The translations under genes and the position numbers were made by a program. Below are positions 57,495-64,000 of a stretch of DNA of 64,000 nt, piece after piece (positions within the stretch are counted from its first letter, which is position 1; every line of letters starts with the position of its first letter). Location of the stretch: assembly GCF_965638725.1 (NCBI RefSeq), contig NC_134975.1:2120179-2184178 (forward strand), in the 5' to 3' direction. The stretch is from Aptenodytes patagonicus. Lineage: Eukaryota; Chordata; Aves; Sphenisciformes; Spheniscidae. Under the pieces are notes generated by a model that made no database searches, was not told where the DNA came from, and worked only from the letters and a program-made list of their open reading frames with translations.

Positions 57495-60400
57495 CTGCAA
57501 AAGGCAGAGCAAAACTGAGTTTCAGCTTAGGGAATTCCCTGGAGAAAAGGCAGAAGATGCCCGAGTTTGGTAGAAGGTGAATACTCCAACTTACGGATGT
57601 TGACAGGGAAGCCTTCTTCTGCACAGAGCCTGTAGAGAATGGGAAAAGGTTGCACATTATCAATCCATCTTCAAGTGCAAAGCCCTTTAGCCTCAAATGT
57701 GAGCCTGACCCTCTCTAGCCTGTCTCTCACTGTTTGGAGGCAGTAGGACTGGCTGTTTGGGTGGGTTTGCACTGGTGGAAGTCTGTTAGGACTGATGGGA
57801 AGAACTGATCTGCATCAGGACCGCGTAGATGACTTGTGGCATGGCAGCTCCAAAACAGCACCGGCCAGTTGTTTTTCCTTTCAACACATGCGTCTAAAGT
57901 AGCCCTGCTATGGTCTGTCACCCACCTGCTCTCCTCTCCTTCCAACAGCTTCCTGTAGGTGATGATCTCGATGTCCAGGGCCAGCTTGACATTCATGACC
58001 TCCTGGTACTTGTGGAGCTGCTGGGCAAGGTCTGCCTTGGTCTGCTGCAGGGCTGTCTCCAGCTCAGAGAGTTTGTGCTTCGCATCCTTGACGGCCATTT
58101 CCCCGTGCTGCTCAGCGTTGGCCACGGCAGCTTCCAGCCTGCTGCGCTGCAAGGAGCGAGACGCAGTCAGTCTTCGCTGTCTCTTGCTATCTTCAAATGT
58201 AATGTGTTATCAAGAGATGGGTTTAAAGTCTGGTTGTGCATTCAGCCCAGCAGTAAGATGGACATGCAGTCCCCTCTGGCAGGGGTTTGAGGGAGCTGGA
58301 CATGGCAGTTTCAGTGCTCCCTCGTGTTGCTCACAGGGCATGGGATGCTATAACCGCATCTGCCTTCAGGTACTGCATGAGTTGGGCTTTAATGCAGCCC
58401 TAGTTGCAGCAGCAGAGTCCCAGCTCATGAACACCCTTTGCAAGGTGCTACAGCACCATTTAATATAGTTGTGGGAGCTTGCACGAACAGCAATTCACTC
58501 TCTGCCCTGCTGAAACAACCAGACCTGGCTGTGCTCACCTGGTCCTTGACGCTCTTGACTTCTCCGTTCAGTCTCTGGACTATCCGTGTCAGCTCAGCTG
58601 CCTTGTTTTTTGTTTCTCGCAGGCTGTCAGCATTTCTGCCTGCAGTGACTCGCAGCTCCTCAAACTAAAAAAGCCCAAAAGACATAATTGCATATCCCAA
58701 AAACACATGCTTTGAGTTAAATCAGAGCAAATCAGGAGAGTGGGGGTGTTTCTCTGTGTCTGAAGTTGGTCTGAAGAGAGAAACTGCACCCAAACCCTCT
58801 CTCTGCCAGGTTTTCTCACCTTGCTTTCATACCAGGCCTGCGCTTCTGCCCGGCTCCTGCGGGCAATGTCCTCATACTGAGCCTTGACGTCCACAGCGAT
58901 GCCATCCAAGTTGAGATCTTGGCTATTGTCCATCTGCATGACCACCGAAGTATCTGAGATCTGGGCCCGCAGCTGGTGGATTTCCTGGTGGCGACATAGG
59001 GTTGAGCTGGTCAGAGAGATGCTGGTCCTGCTGTGCTCCAAGTCCAGCCCCAAGCTGGTGTGTCACCCACATAGTGCAACTCTGTCCCCCTTTGCAGTGA
59101 CCAAGCAGAGATGGATTGCCGAGTCTCACCATTCACCACAAGCAATGACCACCCTGCATTACCCCCTCTTTCCCTGTCCTTCGGGATGAGCAACTTCAAA
59201 ATCCAGCTGGGATGGCTAGAGCAATAGGGGGGCTTCTTACCTCTTTGTAGAACATTCTCAGGAACTCAACCTCTTCTTTCAGGCTTTCCACCTTGGCCTC
59301 CAATTCTGCTTTGTTTAAGAAAAAACAGTCCACATCCTGGAGATGCATTGGGGATAGAAGAAGGAAGTTTGTTAGCGAGAGCAGACTCAGGGCTACCCTT
59401 GGGGTGAGGGACTTTCAGTGCTGGTACCGTGACTGTGCGCCAGCTCCCAATTACACAGTTGCTGCTGATTTGAGTTCAAGCAAACCCAAGCACCGGCTCC
59501 TGCTTGTACTTGTTTTGTGTGCTGCTTTTGGGAAATAAATCATCACGTGCACCCCAAAGACCTGAACCCGGAGAGGAGAGTTCAAACAGCCCCTTGCTCA
59601 CCTTCTTCAGGGCAATAAACTCGCTCTCGGTGCACGTCCGCTGGCTGCATTCGTCCTTGTACCTGTGTGGGAAAATGAGAGATTTTGAGTTCAGCGCAAT
59701 TACATCTTTGTTTGGGTTTCTGCAGGCCTTCTTTCAAGAAGTGAAACTCCTAATTCTTTTCCTTCTCCCCAGACAATGTTTTGGGATGCTTTGGTCTTGT
59801 TTCATAGCCTGTGGGAAAGCAAACGTGTTTTCAGAGAGGTTTCTGCGTCTTTACAAATTTGCAGCAGAACTGTTTTCATTTGACCTCTGCAATAGCAAAT
59901 AGCTGCTGAACATTTCTACATGTTAATTCCTTGAATTAACATAGAGAGAAAGAGAACCTGGAAGAGGGATGTCCTCTGTTTCCTCCATCTCTCTCTAAAT
60001 TGGGACCTTATTTTGTATACTGGGATCCTGGTAGATCTCTCCATCTAACTACTAGTTCTCTGGGAACCATTTACTACCATGAAAAGATCGCGGTCTCTGC
60101 CTGTTTACAAATCTCGAACAACATTTTGAGCCCTGCACTCACATTTCTCTGTTTTTTACTTACATTTTCTTGTTGGTTTCCAAAACCTGCTGTGCTGCTT
60201 TCAGGTCTGTTTCTAACTGGGCTCTGTTGCACCCCAGTGCTTCCAGCTGCTTCTTCAAGTTACCAATATAAGCCTCTAACATGGGCATGATGGTATTCTT
60301 GCAGTGTTTTTGACCCTGCAGAAAGCTCCACTTGGTCTCCAGCACCTTGTTCTGCTGTTCCAGGAATCGAACCTGAATCCCAGAAAGCAAAATGGGAAAC

Positions 60401-61334
60401 AAGATGAGGCTTAAGGGCTTGTGAGAGCCAGCGTCCGTGCAACAGCAGTGAAATGTGTGTTCCTGCTCTTGGTACATGTGAATGCAGTGTTTCCTAATCC
60501 AGTGTGCTTTTGTGCATAGGCTGTTTCTGGGCCACCCATGTGGAAATGCACAAAAATCTTAAGCACTTCTAGAAAGGAGAGATTTGCAATAAATTGGGGA
60601 TGTGCAGAGAGGAATGGGAAGGAACTGGAAAGCTGATGAAACTGGTTTTAGCTTGTTCCTTCCCTTCAATCAGGCCTAGAGATCAGATCAATAGCACCTG
60701 TACACTGAAGCTTCCCCAGTGGCTCATAAACACCTTGGTGCTCAACTGGCACCCTTATGCAAGTTGCCCTCAATGTCTAAAATGAGTTGTCTTACAAGGA
60801 TTCCATGCCCTTTCCATGCTAGACACCTCACTTGGACTCTAGTGCCTGCAAATTGGAGCTGAGGAGGCATTCCCAGCTCACCTTGTCAATGAAAGAAGCA
60901 AATTTGTTGTTGAGGGTCTTGATCTGCTCTTTCTCTTGGTACTTCACCGTTTGCATGTTGGGATCAAGTTCCAGTCTGAGTGGTTGAAGCAGTTGCTCAT
61001 TGATGGTGATGGGTTTGATGGTGCGTGGCCTGGAGACTCCATGAACCCTGTAGCCAAAGCCAGCACCTCTGTAGCTGAACCCCATGCCAGCTGCACCAAA
61101 GCCATATCCATGTCTCGGAGGAGGACGTCTTCCAACAGCTATTCTGGGCCTGGAGAATGCCACACCATCAAGACTTCTGCTGCTGAAGTAACCCAAACCA
61201 CAGTAGCCCATGCCACCACCCCAGTAACACAAGGCAGTGCTGAAACTACATCGGTTCCTGGGAAGAGCTGCAGAGGAAGAGCTGAAATTCCTGGCGGCAT
61301 GGCCAGAGTTGGTGTTGTAGGAGCAGCAGGACAT
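57283..61334 (-). CDS. KRT84: Hair (cuticular) keratin-like type II keratin, closest to KRT84 (gene span, 9 coding exons)
   Basis: This gene encodes a 525-residue hard-keratin-type protein. Exons: 60882-61334, 60164-60372, 59602-59662, 59241-59336, 58820-58984, 58539-58664, 57926-58146, 57595-57629 and 57283-57494 (1578 nt with stop). Head 1-133, rod 134-444, tail 445-525. The head begins [19 protein letters not shown] and has [20 protein letters not shown] and GFGYRV, a pattern I recognise from human KRT84. Exon 8 reads [12 protein letters not shown], with the LC start typical of hair keratins, and exon 9 contains GGPTYGPEP, resembling the KRT84 tail. Rod-end motifs are canonical. Cysteines number 15: head 3, 4, 29, 36, 45; rod 175, 199, 226, 231, 245; tail 446, 458, 484, 492, 498. 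The neighbouring KRT7-like protein has none. Its place beside KRT7, on the opposite strand, matches the mammalian hair-keratin block. Hair-keratin-like proteins are known from lizards, where they occur in claws; a claw or scale role here is inference. The gene may be co-orthologous to all KRT81-86 rather than to KRT84 alone. Confidence 0.88.
57595..57629 (-). CDS. KRT84: KRT84-like exon 8 (35 bp)
   Basis: A 35-bp micro-exon, residues 444-456: [12 protein letters not shown]. The LC-E-G-VN pattern is the hair-keratin form of this exon. Acceptor CTCTACAG, donor GTAAGT. Confidence 0.9.
57926..58146 (-). CDS. KRT84: KRT84-like exon 7
   Basis: A 221-bp exon, residues 371-444 (last codon AG|G): [19 protein letters not shown] through the rod end [20 protein letters not shown]. 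Acceptor TTGCAG, donor GTGGGT. Confidence 0.95.
58539..58664 (-). CDS. KRT84: KRT84-like exon 6
   Basis: A 126-bp exon, residues 329-370: [20 protein letters not shown] through VKSVKDQ. Acceptor TTTTTAG, donor GTGAGC. Confidence 0.93.
58820..58984 (-). CDS. KRT84: KRT84-like exon 5
   Basis: A 165-bp exon, residues 274-328: [18 protein letters not shown], then [20 protein letters not shown], ending WYESK. Acceptor CCACCAG, donor GTGAGA. Confidence 0.94.
59241..59336 (-). CDS. KRT84: KRT84-like exon 4
   Basis: A 96-bp exon, residues 242-273: [16 protein letters not shown] through FLRMFYKE. The DVDC cysteine (245) matches hair keratins, where other type II keratins read DVDA. Acceptor CTCCAG, donor GTAAGA. 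Confidence 0.93.
59602..59662 (-). CDS. KRT84: KRT84-like exon 3
   Basis: A 61-bp exon, residues 221-241: [20 protein letters not shown]. Two cysteines (226, 231) replace the usual IN-RT-AEN residues. Too short for ordinary ORF finding. Acceptor CACACAG, donor GTGAGC. Confidence 0.92.
59663..60163 (-). other. KRT84-like intron 2
   Basis: A 501-bp intron; no repeat or motif recognised. Confidence 0.7.
60164..60372 (-). CDS. KRT84: KRT84-like exon 2
   Basis: A 209-bp exon, residues 152-221 (last codon AT|G): [15 protein letters not shown], then [12 protein letters not shown] with Cys175, a position where I recall human KRT84 also has cysteine. Acceptor ATTCAG, donor GTAAGT. Confidence 0.93.
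60373..60881 (-). other. KRT84-like intron 1
   Basis: A 509-bp intron. Nothing recognised. The remaining introns of this gene are 501, 265, 256, 155, 392, 296 and 100 bp, making it the most compact gene here. Confidence 0.75.
60882..61334 (-). CDS. KRT84: KRT84-like exon 1
   Basis: Residues 1-151. A Cys/Ser/Gly/Tyr/Arg head with five cysteines, an H1 segment [17 protein letters not shown], and the rod start [18 protein letters not shown] (134-151). The frame stays open upstream to an ATG at 61511, but that lies beyond the TATA-like box; the ATG at 61334 has A at -3 (GCAACCATGT). Donor GTGAGC. Confidence 0.93.
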
Positions 61335-61426
61335 GGTTGCTGGTGGGAGAGGGACTGGTGCAGGCAATGTGCTGGGAGCAGATTCCAGGGTGCAGTTCCC
61401 TCTGACCACGGTGGAGCACCTTCTTC

Positions 61427-61439
61427 CTTTTATTTGCAT
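61427..61439 (-). promoter_or_regulatory. TATA-like box overlapping an octamer, KRT84-like promoter
   Basis: On the minus strand ATGCAAATAAAAG combines an octamer (ATGCAAAT) with an AATAAAAG TATA-like box, about 95 bp upstream of the ATG. It predicts a start near 61400 and a 5' UTR of about 65 nt. Overlap of POU and TATA sites could couple factor binding to initiation; that is inference. Confidence 0.55.
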
Positions 61440-61520
61440 GGAAGACGGGGCGAGGCCGCATGAAACTTCCACAAAATGTTTATGATGCAAAGAATGTGAA
61501 CTACTTAGCATATATTGTGC

Positions 61521-61592
61521 TTACCAACAGAGAAAGCAGCAGCATATTTGCCCCATTTACCAGCAGAGAAGGCAGCAGCCTATTTGCCCCAT
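61521..61592. repeat. 36-bp tandem duplication in the KRT84-like promoter
   Basis: Two adjacent 36-bp units (61521-61556 and 61557-61592), each from TTACCA to TTTGCCCCAT, differ at three positions. They lie about 190 bp upstream of the ATG. Confidence 0.9.
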
Positions 61593-61595
61593 AAA
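61588..61595 (-). promoter_or_regulatory. HOXC13-like site upstream of the KRT84-like gene
   Basis: TTTATGGG on the minus strand fits the TT(A/T)ATNRR consensus described for HOXC13 in hair keratin promoters. It lies about 160 bp upstream of the TATA-like box, at the edge of the tandem duplication. Short motif, so chance is possible. Confidence 0.3.
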
Positions 61596-61599
61596 GGTT

Positions 61600-64000
61600 T
61601 GAAGAATGCTGTTAAGTCAGAGGGGTCATATGTAGGTCTTGTGTAATAGCAACAAAAATTAGAGGAATTGTGCTGGGTGAATTGTTTTCAGGAGGCATGG
61701 TGAAAACTGCACGTTTCCCTTTTTTATAGGTTGGACGAAGTAGAACTGAGCCTTTGAAAATGTAAAATGCTTTTCTGTCAAAGGAGATCTTTACATTTTG
61801 CTGGTACCTCAGCTTGCAAGTAAGAGTTTTGAAGGAGAATGTGATTCAACCTGCTGTTCAATAAAAACTATCAGTAATAAATGTGAATTTACTGAGAATT
61901 AATGAACAAAGTCGTGCAGGCAGGTTAGTGGTAAATGACCGGGTTTTGTTGGCTCCGTCTATAAAAAGGCAACGTGTTTTAATGCCAGGAAAACATCTGT
62001 GGGGCCAAATCTGTTTCTCAAGGTGATTTTTCTGCAGGTTGCTGATATGAGTGTTTTCCAACATGGTAATTTATTTGGGGGGAATTGCTGATTAGTTGAA
62101 ATTGAAACCGATGCTTGGAACATGGTAGCTTTTGCAGGCACTCTTATTGGCCAAATCCTCAGAAAACTGGCATCTCCTCCTCCCCTCATCCCTCAACTTG
62201 AAGGTTGGGTTCCCACTGGTTTGGGGCAGGGCCAGGCTTGGTCCTTCACCTCCTACGTTGGGCGAGTGCCCTCATTGCGGCGTCAGGGCTCAGGCTCTTC
62301 CTGGCTTTGCTGTTCACACACCTGCGTGTCTGGCTCCTTGGAAGGACAGGGATAGCACCAGTGCCCGCGTTGCTGTGTGGGAGGGTGGCGTCTTTCGTAG
62401 GGGCAGGGTGGAAGTTTCAAACGAATGATTTTGTTTTGTTTACTGCATTTCTTTCCCCTTCCCTGTTCAGGGGTTGGTTACAATTGCAAGCCAAAATTAC
62501 CAGCTTTGCTGTAGGGATCTGGGAGCTCTTGGACACCTCGGCTCCAGGGCTCACAGATGTCTTTAGGGTGATGGGGCATGAGAAGATCTAGAGTTAGTCT
62601 TGTGATTATCCTCAACCCTCATGCGTCAGACCATGTTGCTCCAGACTGTAGTTGTATTTTATGGCTCCGTGGCCGCATCTCTTCTCTCCACATTTTCATC
62701 CCAGGTAACGCCTTCTGCTTTTGATGAGACAAGTGCCACCAGATGCAACTGTACAGGGCTTTTGGACAGAAATCTGAGAACAGAGGTTGCAGGAGGCTGG
62801 TCTCGCAGGGACCCTGACCAAAAAGGAGAGAGGGACAGCGGATAAAGCTACAAGTTCTCCGGTGCAACAGGGAAAGGCAGTTGAATATGTTGTTGAACTG
62901 ACTCAAAAAAAAACCCCAAAATGTTTTGAACTAGCTCAGTTAAACCAAGTAGTTCAAATCGGGTTGAGCATGTTCGGAGTAAGATGTTTTGGTGCTACTT
63001 TTTTTTTTTTTTAATGGAAAAATCTCAATTTTTAAAAAAAAAAGGTTTTGATTAGGAAAAACTTTTTCATGGGAGAATTCCTCCTTTTCCAGCCTACCAC
63101 AGGCTTCAGAGCAGGGAAATATCCCCTGCTTTTGTTCCTGTTCTCGTGATCTCTCGCATCCCAGCTGCGTTCACGCAGTCTGGCTGTAGCCACTTTTAGC
63201 AGGTCTGTCATACCACAGTGATTTTCAACCCCCAGGGAGTTTCCCCACCTCTTTCATCCTGGTCTTAGGGGATTAGGTCAGGGGTATGATGTTCGCTGAG
63301 TGATGGACGTGGGAGGAGTGTGGTGGGGGAGACGTGCTGTGACCCGATCTCCTCATCTCCCTCCCTGTTCCCATGGCGCAGCTCTGTACCCCACATTTTC
63401 CAAAAGCCAGTGGATCCCCTGGGGATTCTAATGAGAGATGGCCTCGGCCTTGATTTGAGTTTGGGTTTCTTTTGTTTTGAGTTTGGGTTTCTTTTTTTTT
63501 TTTTAAATGTCTCGTTAATGTGTGTTTTGTAACTCCAAAAAGAGGAGCTATATCATGTGATCTCAGATTTGCTGTGTCAGTTTATTGGGGAGAAATAGAG
63601 AAAAAACAAGATAAAGGCAAACAACAAGCATCATAGAGGAATTGGATGTTCTAGGTAAGACTCCTCTGCTCCCTTTGGTTTTTAACTTTTCATTGCAATC
63701 ATGTCCGTACACTGGAGGAGCAGAAACTTACATTGCTTAGTGTTTTTAACACAGGTAAGTGGTTCCTTAATACATAAGCTGTGCTAACTGTTCGCTGCCT
63801 AGTTAAAATAGCATTGTTGCGCAGGCTTTGCTAGACCTACGCAACCCAGGAGGAACAGGCAAACTTTGGGAAGAGCCTATTTCTAAAACTACAGCATAAA
63901 GTAATGAAAAGAGCAAGTTTCATAACAGTAGTGAATGTTGCAGGGAATAAGCAACGCAGACTGGACTGGAAGCTTTAAAATCCCCCTTGTGTTTTCTGCG
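61600..64000. other. Region upstream of the KRT84-like gene
   Basis: No coding exon or keratin motif found. It holds T/A tracts (63001-63012, 63037-63044, 63491-63504), an imperfect 22-bp repeat of GAGTTTGGGTTTCTTTT near 63458-63500, and the minus-strand AATAAA at 63581. Confidence 0.65.
63581..63586 (-). terminator. Possible polyadenylation signal of a further minus-strand gene
   Basis: AATAAA on the minus strand. The surrounding + strand text TGCTGTGTCAGTTTATTGGGG differs at three of 21 positions from that at the KRT84-like signal (56231-56251). This suggests a paralogous gene whose 3' UTR starts here and continues beyond the window. Confidence 0.35.

Noticed and set aside
57910-58468. Plus-strand frames of 126 and 169 codons
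   Set aside because: Antisense shadows of KRT84-like exon 7 and its intron.
60936-61463. Plus-strand 175-codon frame
   Set aside because: Antisense shadow of the KRT84-like exon 1 and promoter.
61511-61511. Upstream ATG in frame with the KRT84-like head
   Set aside because: It lies upstream of the TATA-like box, and the keratin head begins at the ATG at 61334, as in hair keratins.
1-64000. CRISPR array, phage, toxin or novel microbial system
   Set aside because: The window is vertebrate nuclear DNA with spliced keratin genes; no spaced identical repeats, operons or bacterial genes are present.

Overview
This is vertebrate nuclear DNA. It holds three intact, multi-exon type II keratin genes and long non-coding stretches between them. 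From sequence features alone I place it in a sauropsid, most likely a crocodilian or turtle. The keratins are diverged from the human proteins but in the same order, introns are several kb, and old MIR/CORE-SINE-like relics are still readable. A bird is less likely but cannot be excluded.

Layout: (1) 1-11640 has no recognisable gene. (2) 11645-27880, minus strand: a nine-exon KRT80-like gene (489 aa). (3) 27900-41800: the spacer between two divergent genes, with a small CpG-dense block near 34.2-34.5 kb and a pyrimidine-rich tract near 32.3 kb. (4) 41835-50892 (possibly to 51880), plus strand: a nine-exon KRT7-like gene (499 aa) with a TATA box, AP-2-like site and AATAAA. (5) 50893-56240: convergent spacer with a MIR-like relic and a possible retroelement remnant. 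(6) 56225-61400, minus strand: a nine-exon hair (cuticular) keratin-like gene closest by eye to KRT84 (525 aa, 15 cysteines). (7) 61600-64000: no coding exon, but at 63.58 kb a minus-strand AATAAA in a context almost identical to that of the KRT84-like gene, hinting that a paralog's 3' end begins there and continues past the window.

The order and orientation KRT80(-) / KRT7(+) / hair keratin(-) is that of the mammalian type II keratin cluster, so orthology rests on both sequence and position. All three genes have conserved type II exon sizes (209 or 215, 61, 96, 165, 126, 221, then 35 or 56 bp), consensus GT-AG splice sites and a coding total divisible by three. None shows a frameshift or premature stop. 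The products should be type II partners in keratin filaments: KRT7-like in simple epithelium, KRT80-like in differentiating epithelium, and the hair-keratin-like protein in hard skin appendages such as claws. These roles are inferred from the families. I found no operon, CRISPR, phage, tRNA or rRNA feature.
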